From Promethearchaeota archaeon (GTDB lineage: Archaea; Asgardarchaeota; Lokiarchaeia; Sigyniarchaeales; SOKP01): 64,000 nucleotides of DNA. A program made the translations under genes and the position numbers. A model generated the notes under the pieces. The model worked only from the letters and a program-made list of their open reading frames with translations, was not told the DNA's origin and made no database searches. This document shows, piece after piece, positions 36,437 through 45,390 of this stretch. The stretch lies in assembly GCA_019894855.1 (NCBI GenBank), contig JAGXNS010000002.1:1-64000 (forward strand), read 5' to 3'. The first letter of the stretch is position 1. Each line of letters begins with the position of its first letter.

Positions 36437-36621
36437 ATTTGGTTGAAGATTCTTCTCCTGAAGAGATCGAGTCAAACAATTTTAGCTGTTTTCTCACCTG
36501 ATTTTCATCTCGTATACTTTGAAATTTTCGAAATTATTGATTTTTGTTAGGTAAATATCTCCACATAAATTTTTCTCATAAAAAAACTTTTAAATATAAA
36601 GTTAATAATAATCTTTTTAGA

Positions 36622-36760
36622 CAATAACTATCCTTCAAGACAAGGGACGCAGCCTTATCTTGTTTACTAGGCCAATGAGACCGTTTGGAGTTGGTGGATA
36701 CTCAGATGTGGTCGGGTGGGAGTGGCACTTTTCGCATAATCCGTAACCCTCGTAAAATTT
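36622..36760. ncRNA. Candidate structured RNA (GC-richer intergenic segment)
   Basis: Between two AT-rich flanks lies about 140 bp with markedly more G and C and no convincing coding frame. On the plus strand AGACAAG (36638-36644) can pair with CTTGTTT (36659-36665), and a second nested fold pairs GACC with GGTC around GAGT...ACTC. A TATA-like TTTTAAATATA (36588-36598) sits about 25-30 bp upstream for the plus strand; a minus-strand promoter is also possible. Class unknown: it does not match tRNA, 5S, SRP or RNase P patterns that I know. Confidence 0.35.
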
Positions 36761-36766
36761 AAATAT
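36758..36766 (+). promoter_or_regulatory. TATA-like box of the following small zinc-ribbon gene
   Basis: TTTAAATAT lies 22 bp before the GTG start at 36788. In archaea transcription begins about 25 bp after the TATA box, so the transcript would be nearly leaderless, although a possible SD (GAGGT, 36774-36778) lies between them. Confidence 0.35.
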
Positions 36767-36787
36767 GCTTGTCGAGGTTTAATACTT

Positions 36788-37180
36788 GTGAAGAAGAAAA
36801 GATCAATTTTAATCAATAATCCACAACTGCGTAAAATTCGCAATAATTTACGCTTATTGCTCATGAGATGGGCAAGTAGAGAGTGGAATTTACTTAACGA
36901 CAAAGAAACTAATTTAAGCTATGATGAAGAGGGAAGACCAAGGCATCCAAGCACTTATTCTGAAAAAGAAAAGAGCGAACGGATTAGATTAAGTAGTCAA
37001 ATGGATAAGAACAAAGAAATAGTCAAAAATTCCATTTGTGTATGTTATCGGTGTCCTGCAACAGGCAAAAACATGACTTACAATCCAATCGAAAAAGCGT
37101 GGTTTTGCTTCCAATGCTACGAAGAGATGAAGCAATGGACCGCGAAAAAGAAGACAGGGATATCCGTAAGATTCCCTTGA
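36788..37180 (+). CDS. Small zinc-ribbon protein (130 aa), unknown
   Basis: Starts at GTG 36788 (MKKKRSILINNPQLRKIRNN), helical and basic at the front. A C-terminal zinc ribbon is formed by CYRCPATGKNM and CFQCYEE (Cys-x2-Cys pairs), ending TAKKKTGISVRFP. No family recognised; the basic helix plus zinc ribbon would fit a nucleic-acid or ribosome-binding protein. It is oriented toward EF-1A (convergent, 212 bp). Confidence 0.6.
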   Translation: MKKKRSILINNPQLRKIRNNLRLLLMRWASREWNLLNDKETNLSYDEEGRPRHPSTYSEKEKSERIRLSSQMDKNKEIVKNSICVCYRCPATGKNMTYNPIEKAWFCFQCYEEMKQWTAKKKTGISVRFP

Positions 37181-37392
37181 ACATCCTTTTTATTTTTTAA
37201 AATTTTTTCTAGTTGAAATTATTAAATCGCCTTAATCTCATATTTCTTAATCGAGGCGTTCCTATTTTTTACATGGTTGATATAGAATTCCTAAAACCTC
37301 AAAATGTAAGTTTACATTAGGCTTTAATTAATTATAATAAAAACTAAAAAAATAGTAAAATAAAATTAAAAATAAAAGCAGAATTTTATATT

Positions 37393-38697
37393 TTATTCTT
37401 CTCCTGTTTCTAAATCCTTCACAATACCTACACATGAAGTTCTAGACATATCCCTTACCGCAAATCTTCCAAGTTCCGGAAACTCATGATAGCGTTCTAA
37501 ACAAAGTTTCTTGATCGGTTGCAATTTAACTAAAGCTGCTTCGTTCTTCTTGAGAAATTTCGGATTGTCCTCGATTACGGCACCAGTCTTCTGATCTAAC
37601 TTTTTGTTTAACTCAATAAACTTGGCGGCTACTTGAGCTGTATGAGCATGAACTACAGGAGTGTATCCTTGAGCAATTGCTGTTGGATGCCAAATAACAA
37701 TTATTTGTCCTGTCCAGTTCCCCTTTGGAGTGATTACAGTTGGAGGATCCTTCGGATGGCCCATGACATCGCCACGACCAACATCCTCCATAGTAATTCC
37801 TCTAATGCTAAATCCGATGTTATCACCAGGTTCGGCAGAGTCTTGTTCTTCGTGATGCATTTCGATGCTTCTTATTTCGCCTTGAAAGCCAGTTGGCATG
37901 ATAACAATTTTATCATTCTTCTTCAATACGCCAGTTTCTACTCTTCCAACAGGGACAACTCCAGTACCTTTAATACTGTATGCGTCTTGAATTGGAACTC
38001 GTAGTGGCTTACCAGTAGGTTTTGGAGGCATATCAAAGGAATCAATCGCTTCAATTAAGGTTGGACCGTCGTACCATGAAAGTTTATCGCTTTTTTCCGT
38101 CAAATTCTCTGCTTTAATACCACTAACAGGGACAAACGGAATTTTTTTGACCGGAAAACCGATATTTTTTAGGAGATCAGAGACAGCATCTTTTACTTCA
38201 TTATAACGCGCCTCGCTATAATCATAGGCGTCTGCTTTATTAACAGCAACGACCAATTGCTTAACACCTAAAGTTTGGGCTAAATAAGCGTGCTCTCGAG
38301 TTTGACCATTGGCTGCAATACCTACTTCCATTTCTCCTTTCTTTCCAGAAACGACTAAAATTGCGGCGTCAGCTTGAGAGGCTCCAGTGATCATGTTCTT
38401 TACGAAATCAGCATGGCCAGGAGCGTCAATAATGGTGAAGTATTTTTTACTCGTTTCGAACTTTCGGAATGCTAAATCAATAGTAATACCACGTGCTCGC
38501 TCTTCTTTTAACCTGTCAAAGACATAAGCGTATGACCAAGATTCTCTATCGTTTTCTTTTGCTAATTTTTCAAGTTCTCGTGCTTCTCTGTCGGTTACTG
38601 CCCCAGTTTTGATGAGCATTGCACCCATCATGGTGGATTTGCCGTGATCTATATGACCTATTATAACAAGATTTAAATGTTCTTTATCAGTTGGCAT
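37393..38697 (-). CDS. tuf: Translation elongation factor aEF-1A
   Basis: 434 residues. G1 GHIDHGKST, G3 DAPGHADF, G4 NKAD, and domains II/III with the archaeal end LGRFAVRDMSRTSCVGIVK. It carries aminoacyl-tRNA to the ribosome in a GTP-dependent manner. It stands alone here, not beside S7 as in many archaea. A doubled AT-rich element lies upstream (38769-38812) and a C-terminal fragment of a second copy lies downstream (36380-36436). Confidence 0.97.
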   Translation of the reverse strand: MPTDKEHLNLVIIGHIDHGKSTMMGAMLIKTGAVTDREARELEKLAKENDRESWSYAYVFDRLKEERARGITIDLAFRKFETSKKYFTIIDAPGHADFVKNMITGASQADAAILVVSGKKGEMEVGIAANGQTREHAYLAQTLGVKQLVVAVNKADAYDYSEARYNEVKDAVSDLLKNIGFPVKKIPFVPVSGIKAENLTEKSDKLSWYDGPTLIEAIDSFDMPPKPTGKPLRVPIQDAYSIKGTGVVPVGRVETGVLKKNDKIVIMPTGFQGEIRSIEMHHEEQDSAEPGDNIGFSIRGITMEDVGRGDVMGHPKDPPTVITPKGNWTGQIIVIWHPTAIAQGYTPVVHAHTAQVAAKFIELNKKLDQKTGAVIEDNPKFLKKNEAALVKLQPIKKLCLERYHEFPELGRFAVRDMSRTSCVGIVKDLETGEE

Positions 38698-38768
38698 TTT
38701 AAATCAATTTCCTCTACTTATTATTAGGTTTGATAATTTAATATGAAATTATAAATAATAATTTTAGA

Positions 38769-38812
38769 TTAATGATATCAAATATATAATCCTTAATGAT
38801 ATCAAATATATA
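38769..38812 (-). repeat. Tandem 20-bp direct repeat in EF-1A promoter region
   Basis: The sequence TTAATGATATCAAATATATA occurs at 38769-38788 and again at 38793-38812, separated by four bases (24-bp period). Read on the minus strand each unit holds a TATATATTTGATATC segment, which could be a TATA-like box, so EF-1A may have two start sites. The start codon is 72 to 115 bp downstream. Confidence 0.55.
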
Positions 38813-38898
38813 TTTTTTACTATAAATTCTAGCATTACTTCGAAAGGAAGCACTAGATAAATTTGTTGAGTAAGAGATGATTTATGTTTTCCAAAATA

Positions 38899-39339
38899 TT
38901 AATTAGTAAAATACTCCCCTTTAAGATCTGAGTATAATTCGTCTTTATTTTTTCTTAGAACATCGAAAATTTGATGAATTTCTTTCAAGAAATTAATTTT
39001 ATTCCCTTCAGCATTTATGGTTTCAGTTTCAATTTTTTCTTTTAAAAATTGATCGAAAACAAAATTTATCTCATATATGTTTATTCTCGTTTCTCTAAAG
39101 TAATCTAATAAGTGGTGCAGGTAATATGCTTTAACATATGACTTGTGGTTATTTTCATTGTCTAAATCTTTCTGATGAAAAAAATTTAACTGCTTTGCTA
39201 CAGCACTTTCGTATTCCTCCACATAAAATTCATTATCACCTTCAGTAAATGCCCAAGAAGTTCCATAATCAATGTTTCTATTTACAAAATCAGCGATAAA
39301 TTTGTCAATTCCTGCTTTTTTTGCCCATTTACTGTGCAC
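38899..39339 (-). CDS. Conserved archaeal hypothetical (WAKKAGI-type, 146 aa or longer)
   Basis: Helical, acidic-basic protein: HSKWAKKAGIDKFIADFVNR, then KAYYLHHLLDYFRETRINIY. A W-x2-K-x-GI segment near the start resembles an archaeal uncharacterised family that, from memory, usually begins with I-P-x-W a few residues earlier. Here IPNWI is encoded just upstream of the GTG (39339), in a stretch with no ATG, GTG or TTG, only ATA. The true start may thus be upstream. Function unknown. Confidence 0.5.
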   Translation of the reverse strand: MHSKWAKKAGIDKFIADFVNRNIDYGTSWAFTEGDNEFYVEEYESAVAKQLNFFHQKDLDNENNHKSYVKAYYLHHLLDYFRETRINIYEINFVFDQFLKEKIETETINAEGNKINFLKEIHQIFDVLRKNKDELYSDLKGEYFTN

Positions 39340-39507
39340 GATCCAGTTTGGTATTTTTAGATCACTTTTTATTTTGTTCTATACTATAAATTTGATAGAG
39401 AACAGTAAAAAAAAACCTTTTTCTAATATTTGCATAATAAAAGTAAAAAGTTATAATTCGTTAAATTACATAGTAATAACAAAAAAAATAAAAAGTTTGT
39501 AGATATC

Positions 39508-40332
39508 ATGGTCAAGAATAGAAATCCGTTTCCTAAAGAAGGCGCGTTTATCATGGCGCGCGTTGTCGATATCCAACAACAATATATATATGTGGATTTA
39601 CCAGATTACGATGGCCTCCCATCGGAAGAAACTGCAAGAGGAATGATTCATATTAGTGAAATTTCAAGTAGATGGGTTAGGAATATTAGAAGTATTGTGA
39701 GGGTTGGTCAGAGAGTAGTATTGAGAGTTGTGAAAGTTGTTCCTGATAAAGGACAAATTGATCTCTCCTTAAGACGCGTCAATTCTGCCCAGAAAGCTTT
39801 GATAGCAAAAGAACATAAATATGCAAATAAATTTGAGATTCTCCTGCAGTTTTTAACAGAAACGGAAGGAATTGATCTAACCTTAGAGCAAGCTTACGAG
39901 TTAATAGGTTGGCCTATAAAAGAACAATTTGATTTTTACCAAGAAGCTATTGAAGCGCTTAAAGAAGAGGGAGAAGAAATTTTAAATGACCTTACTGACG
40001 CTCCAGATCATGTTAAAGATGCTTATTTGAAAATTGTAGACGAAAATGTTGAGATTTCTACAGTAAGCATAATCGGTAAACTAAAACTTATCAATAAAAG
40101 CGGAGATGGAATTACTAAACTAAAAGAAACTTTGAATGAAGTTGTGAATGTAATCGATAAACCAGTAGAAACGCGTAAATTAAGTTTATCGTATCTGGGT
40201 GCGCCTTATTATAGATTAAAAATTGTTACTAAAGATTATCTCGACGCAGAAAGTATTCTATCAGATGCCCTTGAAGTTCTTGAATCAACCACTCAAAAAA
40301 CTAATGGTTCATTTGAATTTATTAGAGATTAA
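39508..40332 (+). CDS. eif2a: Translation initiation factor aIF2 alpha subunit
   Basis: 274 residues. N-terminal S1 domain (FIMARVVDIQQQYIYVDLPD, then MIHISEISSRWVRNI), helical domain and a C-terminal alpha-beta domain (KLSYLGAPYYRLKIVTKDYL). It is part of the initiator tRNA carrier complex aIF2. The serine cluster of the first domain (EISSRW) corresponds to the loop phosphorylated in eukaryotes. Followed 29 bp later by nop10, the typical archaeal order. Confidence 0.95.
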   Translation: MVKNRNPFPKEGAFIMARVVDIQQQYIYVDLPDYDGLPSEETARGMIHISEISSRWVRNIRSIVRVGQRVVLRVVKVVPDKGQIDLSLRRVNSAQKALIAKEHKYANKFEILLQFLTETEGIDLTLEQAYELIGWPIKEQFDFYQEAIEALKEEGEEILNDLTDAPDHVKDAYLKIVDENVEISTVSIIGKLKLINKSGDGITKLKETLNEVVNVIDKPVETRKLSLSYLGAPYYRLKIVTKDYLDAESILSDALEVLESTTQKTNGSFEFIRD

Positions 40333-40361
40333 AACTTAACGATTTTTTTATAACTAAAACG

Positions 40362-40553
40362 ATGACGAAATACCTTCAAAAATGTAGTAAATGTAGAGAG
40401 TATGGATTGATCAATGCAAAATCTGTGTGTAAACACTGTGGAGGTACTTTAATTAACCCATTTCCTCCAAAATACTCTCCTATCGATAAATATTCAAAAT
40501 ATCGAATGGTCTACTTTAAAGAGGAGTTTAAAAAGAAGTTTAAAGATAATTAA
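40362..40553 (+). CDS. nop10: H/ACA RNP protein Nop10
   Basis: 63 residues: zinc ribbon (CSKCREYGL...CKHCGGT) and the linear part that binds Cbf5, PPKYSPIDKYSKYR. Nop10 helps H/ACA guide RNPs make pseudouridines in rRNA. Next to aIF2-alpha, the same operon as in many archaea. Its stop overlaps by a few bases the convergent GINS gene stop (40550). Confidence 0.95.
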   Translation: MTKYLQKCSKCREYGLINAKSVCKHCGGTLINPFPPKYSPIDKYSKYRMVYFKEEFKKKFKDN

Positions 40554-41239
40554 GATAATTCGATCTTTTCTGCTATTTTTTCGTAAATTAGGATTTTCGC
40601 ATTTTTATAGGGCATATTTGTAATATCATTTACCTGAAAGGGTCCATAATTAATAAGGTCAATCCCTACTAAAGGCGGAGAAGGCTCGTTAAATCGAATA
40701 AGCATATAATTATATTCATCCTCTAGGTTAGGTTGACCGTTTTCTACTTTTTCAAGTTGAGCGTTATTACTTGTTTCAATTGAATGTTCTTCGGTGGATT
40801 CCTCTATAATGGGAACGTTATCCGGTTTTTCTTCGTCCAATAAAATCTCTCCTATCTCAATTGGTTTCTTATCCTCGTAAAGAGCAAGCTTTTTAAGTTT
40901 TTTATATCCTTTAATCGTGCTAACTAAATTTTGAAAGAATAATTTTTCAGCCTCTATTACGCCATTTAGATCAATATCTTTAAGAGATAATGCTGAATTA
41001 AGTATTTTTACTTCCCGAACTTTTAAGAAATCGTTAAATAAATAAGTGAAACGCTTTTTGTATGAGATAAATAATGAGATTTCGACTTTGGGTTTTTCCT
41101 CTATCTGATATTGAGTGATGTAATTTAAACTTTTTTTGTAATTATCAAATATTTCTTGGGTTAAATGAGTCAACTCGGGTTGCTCAAATTCTTTAAGCCA
41201 ATGTTGATAAAGTTTATCGTAATCTTTTTTTAAATCCAT
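40550..41239 (-). CDS. GINS complex subunit
   Basis: About 229 residues. The C-terminal beta domain matches archaeal Gins51/Gins23 (FNEPSPPLVGIDLINYGPFQ followed by NMPYKNAKILI); the N-terminus is the usual helical A domain (MDLKKDYDKLYQHWLK). A linker of charged residues is longer than usual. The complex bridges Cdc45-like and MCM helicase. I chose ATG 41239; a TTG 48 bp upstream is an alternative. Third gene of PriL-PriS-GINS on the minus strand, so it links helicase and primase. Confidence 0.85.
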   Translation of the reverse strand: MDLKKDYDKLYQHWLKEFEQPELTHLTQEIFDNYKKSLNYITQYQIEEKPKVEISLFISYKKRFTYLFNDFLKVREVKILNSALSLKDIDLNGVIEAEKLFFQNLVSTIKGYKKLKKLALYEDKKPIEIGEILLDEEKPDNVPIIEESTEEHSIETSNNAQLEKVENGQPNLEDEYNYMLIRFNEPSPPLVGIDLINYGPFQVNDITNMPYKNAKILIYEKIAEKIELS

Positions 41240-41300
41240 AAGTCTCAGACAATTGAAATATGTTATATTAATGAAGGATAGGAACAAATATTATTTTATC

Positions 41301-42584
41301 CTAAATCGTTTTAGCAACTTCTTTACACAATAAAAAAACCGCAAAGTGGTGAGGAACTTCTATTATTTCACCTTTGATATAGGGCCCAAACGATTCGCCC
41401 TTGATTGAAGTGATTGGTAATTTATTTTCCACTATTTCTAATTTATGGGTCAAATTTTTCTTACTTTTAAACACGATTGGATCTAACTTCTCCTTAGATT
41501 CATCTAAAGGGTTAAAATCATCAAGCTCATTTAATTCAATTTCTTGAACTTTAAATCCTGTTTTTCCATGTAACGATCCAGGATATCGTATGAGTCTATG
41601 TATGTCTATTGATACCGGCTCATCTAATTCAATTCCTATTAGGTGAACAATTCCTCTTAGAAGTTTCTTCCAATTCGTTAAACCAAAGCCTTCAATAGCC
41701 CAAACACTTCTTTCTCCTTTAGTAATTAGCTCTAAGAAATCATCTTTATATTTTAAAAAACTTGTAACTACATTAGAATTAAAACCAAAATGATTTTTGT
41801 CTAGAAGTAAAGTTTCGATTTGTTTTGTCGGCTTATTTAATACTTCAATAATTTTTTTCATTATTTTTTGGGACCACCCAATATTTTCCTCCAACAATCC
41901 ATAGATTATGCTAGATTTTTCACTTAATCCTAAAACTTCAAAATTTATATTTTTTCCACTAACATACTCAACAATTTCTCTTCTTTCCTCACTGTTGAGC
42001 GTTCTTAGGTCTTCACTTTCAATTTTAAGGTGATATCCTCTGTGACCCGAAAACGCAATTTTCAAATACTTCTCGTCAATTCCAAAATCGGGTATAAGAA
42101 AATTGAATAATAACTTGGTGATTTCGTTTTTAGCAACATCTAAACATTGATTGCATACCCAGCTGATTTTAGTAAACTTTGAACCCTTACAATTTGGGCA
42201 GGTTTGGGGCATACCGGTCCCCTCATTTCCACAATCTTTGCAAATCCACAGATCATGTTTATCTTTACATGGAGTATAGAAGTGATCAACATCAATATCA
42301 ATTATAAAATCACACCCCTGGTAATCTTTTTTGTTCATGTCTGGTGCATCAGGTTTTAGATAAAGTGAACCACTGGAATACAAGTGCCTCGGAGCATCCG
42401 TTATAAGATAACTTTTTAAAACATCTGGGTTTTCAAAACTCATATGTCTCTTCATATAAACTTTTTTTTCCCAAGGGATTAAACCAAATTCTCGTAAGTT
42501 GAACGAACTTACTTTTGGGAATTCAAATTGTTTTTCTTGGTAATACGCTTGGAATAACTTTTTTAAATATATGATGTCATTCAT
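41301..42584 (-). CDS. priS: DNA primase catalytic (small) subunit PriS
   Basis: 427 residues from ATG 42584. Catalytic carboxylates are visible in CDFIIDIDVDHF (DxD), and a zinc motif in CKDCGNEGTG, then CPNCKG and CNQC. SGHRGYHLKI and RLIRYPGSLHGKTGF are further primase motifs. Makes RNA/DNA primers. The start overlaps the PriL stop by 8 bases, so the two are translationally coupled. Confidence 0.95.
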   Translation of the reverse strand: MNDIIYLKKLFQAYYQEKQFEFPKVSSFNLREFGLIPWEKKVYMKRHMSFENPDVLKSYLITDAPRHLYSSGSLYLKPDAPDMNKKDYQGCDFIIDIDVDHFYTPCKDKHDLWICKDCGNEGTGMPQTCPNCKGSKFTKISWVCNQCLDVAKNEITKLLFNFLIPDFGIDEKYLKIAFSGHRGYHLKIESEDLRTLNSEERREIVEYVSGKNINFEVLGLSEKSSIIYGLLEENIGWSQKIMKKIIEVLNKPTKQIETLLLDKNHFGFNSNVVTSFLKYKDDFLELITKGERSVWAIEGFGLTNWKKLLRGIVHLIGIELDEPVSIDIHRLIRYPGSLHGKTGFKVQEIELNELDDFNPLDESKEKLDPIVFKSKKNLTHKLEIVENKLPITSIKGESFGPYIKGEIIEVPHHFAVFLLCKEVAKTI

Positions 42585-43791
42585 TTTTTTTCTGTGATTC
42601 CTCTTGTTCTCTTTTCTCCTTACTTTTAAGGAATTCTCCTTCTTTCTCATCTCTGTATTGTTTTATCCTGACATACGCTAAAGGATGTTTTAATTTCTTT
42701 CTCTCAGATGGTTCAATAGAACCATATCCTTCTAAACACAGCGTATCTTTATACTTCTCTTTCTTACAAAGACTAATTGATTGCAAAGTAGAACACTGAT
42801 ATGGAGTATATTTTTTTTTCTTTGCATACTCTACTTGATAATTAGTTTTTTCTCGATCAAAATCGGGTAAAGTGGAAAAAATATCTACAACATGTTCAAC
42901 TGGATACTCTAAAGCGAGTAAAAACCAAACTATAAAGAGTCGTTCATGATGCACTAAATTTTGTCCTTCTTTAGCTTTTTTTAAAATTTCAAGTACACAT
43001 GGAGGATAAAGCTTCAAAATATCTGTTTTATTGGTAATATCGATTTTAAAACTAAAATCAAAATCTTCTTCTTTTTTTGCCCAAATATTTTTGATTTTCT
43101 CATATAGTTCTTTAAATTCTTGAATTTTAAGGACTTCTTCAAGAAATGATTTTAAAGATGCTTTATCTTCCGTTTCTTCAACAAGGATTTTGGTTCTAAC
43201 ATACTCTTGTATCAAACGCATTAAGTTTCTATTCTGAATATACACATAACCATTTTTTAATGAATTATGGGTTAGTTTTCTATAATCGTCCCTTAACTTT
43301 GAAGCAAGTTTAAGATAATCAATATAATAAATAGTAAAATTGGTAATTTTTCTCTCTCGATTATCTTTTAATATCTTAATCCCAAATTTTTCTGGAGGAT
43401 CATAAAAATTAACTCTCAATTCTAAATCTAAACATATATTGTAAAGATCCGATTCGCTGTTATCTCTTTCCATCTTGTTATACGCATTCTTAGAATACAA
43501 ATTAGCGATTCTATTTGTTATTAACTTATTATTTAGGGCGTAAATTAAAATTTTTAGTAAAATATATACCTGGATAGATAAATTTTCGTCCTTTGGATTT
43601 GGGATGTCTTCCAAATTATTGAAAGCAAATTCAAAAATTAGAAGAACGCGTTCAGATATTTGCTTACTATCGCCTTTAGAAAAAAGATCAGAAATAAATT
43701 CCGAAGGTTCTTTATCAGCAATATCAGAATACTGAAGTTTCAAAGAAGGAAGCCAAGGATAACGGTTTACTAAATCAGTTGGTATGCTCAA
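42577..43791 (-). CDS. priL: DNA primase large (Fe-S) subunit PriL
   Basis: 404 residues from TTG 43791, chosen because a GGAG SD sits 5 bases before it; the open frame extends further upstream. Four cysteines (LYPPCVLEIL, YQCSTL, ISLCKKEK, TLCLEG) fit the 4Fe-4S domain of archaeal PriL. It positions PriS for initiation. N-terminal region is helical. Followed directly by priS. Confidence 0.92.
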   Translation of the reverse strand: MSIPTDLVNRYPWLPSLKLQYSDIADKEPSEFISDLFSKGDSKQISERVLLIFEFAFNNLEDIPNPKDENLSIQVYILLKILIYALNNKLITNRIANLYSKNAYNKMERDNSESDLYNICLDLELRVNFYDPPEKFGIKILKDNRERKITNFTIYYIDYLKLASKLRDDYRKLTHNSLKNGYVYIQNRNLMRLIQEYVRTKILVEETEDKASLKSFLEEVLKIQEFKELYEKIKNIWAKKEEDFDFSFKIDITNKTDILKLYPPCVLEILKKAKEGQNLVHHERLFIVWFLLALEYPVEHVVDIFSTLPDFDREKTNYQVEYAKKKKYTPYQCSTLQSISLCKKEKYKDTLCLEGYGSIEPSERKKLKHPLAYVRIKQYRDEKEGEFLKSKEKREQEESQKKNE

Positions 43792-43916
43792 AGCTTCTCC
43801 TACCCTACATTTTAGATTTAAAATTAGTACATATAATTGAAACAAGAATTTTTCTGATTTAACCGCAAAGAGTTAATCAGTTTATAATCGTTATCAAAAA
43901 AGGTGGTGGAAAAATC

Positions 43917-44717
43917 TTAGAATTCGTCCATATCGTCGTCGTCAAATTCAGCTTCTTCAACACGAGGAGCTAAAAAGTAGTTTAATTCGCCGCCCTCTAA
44001 TAGGTTAAATATCATTTTGAGAGGGTGATCTGTTTTTAATGAAATTTCTAACTTTTCGGTGATTGAAGCGATTTTTAATATAGCCTTTAGAAACGTTAGA
44101 CTATACGCACCTGTAGATGTTTCCTTAATATCGCTTTCAATTAGATCATCGACGCTTAAGTCGTATTCCATCTCTCCAATTTGTCCTGTAGAACTAAAAA
44201 CTAACCCTTCGTTAGCTACCGCCTTCATGTTCAAGATTTCAGAATAAATTTCAGCGTCCTTAATAGCCTCTACTAGAAAGTCGGTATCGATCACCCAATT
44301 TGTTGGATATTCAATTTTTAACAGATTATCCATTGGAATTTCTTCTCTTTCCAGATCGATCAAAGCTAGACTAAATGTCCGTTTACGAGTGTTTCCTTCT
44401 CTTTGCATCGTGATTTTGATTTTTTGTTCCGATTCTTTAAAGTCAATTTCAATATTGTCATTCGTGGCACTTCTTCTAAGGATTTTATCCAAATCATCCA
44501 AGTTCAAACCGATTTTTGATTCTGTACTACATTTGTAATCGTCAAAATTCTCTTTTTTAATCGACAATTTTAACAAACAGATTCGACTTGGGTCCATTGC
44601 TGTAATGACAAATTCTTTAGGAGATACTTTGAATTCTGTCTCATCGATGATGCTCGAAAGAGTTTCGACTATACCCTTTAATATCCTACTATTATCCAGC
44701 TTAAGTGTAAAGCTCAT
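43917..44717 (-). CDS. pcn: Sliding clamp PCNA
   Basis: 266 residues. It has the pseudo-two-fold PCNA layout: MDPSRICLLKLSI in the first half, the domain connector (LALIDLEREEIPMDNLL) and FNLLEGGELNYFLAPRVEE near the C-terminus. The acidic tail ends DDDDMDEF. Rings of this protein hold polymerases on DNA. Next to priL-priS-GINS and divergent from an OB-fold gene: a replication neighbourhood. Confidence 0.97.
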   Translation of the reverse strand: MSFTLKLDNSRILKGIVETLSSIIDETEFKVSPKEFVITAMDPSRICLLKLSIKKENFDDYKCSTESKIGLNLDDLDKILRRSATNDNIEIDFKESEQKIKITMQREGNTRKRTFSLALIDLEREEIPMDNLLKIEYPTNWVIDTDFLVEAIKDAEIYSEILNMKAVANEGLVFSSTGQIGEMEYDLSVDDLIESDIKETSTGAYSLTFLKAILKIASITEKLEISLKTDHPLKMIFNLLEGGELNYFLAPRVEEAEFDDDDMDEF

Positions 44718-44885
44718 TATTTATCAGCACTTTAATTGATTAGTAATTTATATTAATATTGTTTTATTAGCAATATTTATAAAATTCAGTATTAGAGGTT
44801 TAATAATACCTATTTGTAATTTTTGAATTAATTATTTATAGTCATCTTAAATTTTTTAAACTATAAAATAAAAAAAATTGTTATT

Positions 44886-45209
44886 ATGTCTCGCGAACAC
44901 GCAGCCCAAAGAATTATTCAAGATATAAAAAGTTCTGACAGTCGAGTTCAAATAATCGGTTATATCAAGGATATCGTTGATAATGACCATATAATTCTCA
45001 AAGATAAGTCTAATGATATAAATGTTGACATTAAAAAAGTTGATTTTACCTTTCAAAAAGAAGATTTAATCAATGTTATTGGTGAATTAAACATCAATAT
45101 GGAAGGTGAGAAGGAAATAGAAGCAGAAATTATACAGGATAAAAAAAATCTGAACTTTGATTATTACTTGAAATTGTACGAGATTAAAAAAGATTTGAAG
45201 TTAATTTAG
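44886..45209 (+). CDS. Small OB-fold protein, RPA3-like
   Basis: 107 residues. The core (VQIIGYIKDIVDNDHIILKD, then NVDIKKVDFTF) is an OB-fold, and the ending FDYYLKLYEIKKDLK recalls the RPA14/RPA3 C-terminal helix (in human RPA3, FDLGLYNEAVK). A helix precedes the barrel. The gene is divergent from PCNA by 168 bp. If correct it would be a small RPA subunit homologue; the call is by pattern and length, not proven. Starts ATG 44886. Confidence 0.55.
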   Translation: MSREHAAQRIIQDIKSSDSRVQIIGYIKDIVDNDHIILKDKSNDINVDIKKVDFTFQKEDLINVIGELNINMEGEKEIEAEIIQDKKNLNFDYYLKLYEIKKDLKLI

Positions 45210-45390
45210 AGGTAAAAACAAGCTCAGTATCCTAAATATATCATAATCCTATTCCCTTAACTTAATCTGATTTAGTAGATCATCCTATTTCTTGAAATAT
45301 TGAAAATTATATTAAATATAACGAAAAAATTTATTAAACACGCTTATTTTTTACTATTAAGGAAAAATACTATATTCTAAAGTTTTAAAA

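Noticed and set aside
36667-36903. Minus-strand 78-codon frame across the possible ncRNA and the start of the zinc-ribbon gene
   Set aside because: It overlaps a better gene on the other strand and shows no motif; a nearby minus frame with CEKCHSHP has no start codon and may be chance.
37181-37392. Small hairpin (CGCCT...AGGCG) near 37228-37258 in the gap before EF-1A
   Set aside because: Only five pairs in a long loop; could be chance in this AT-rich stretch.
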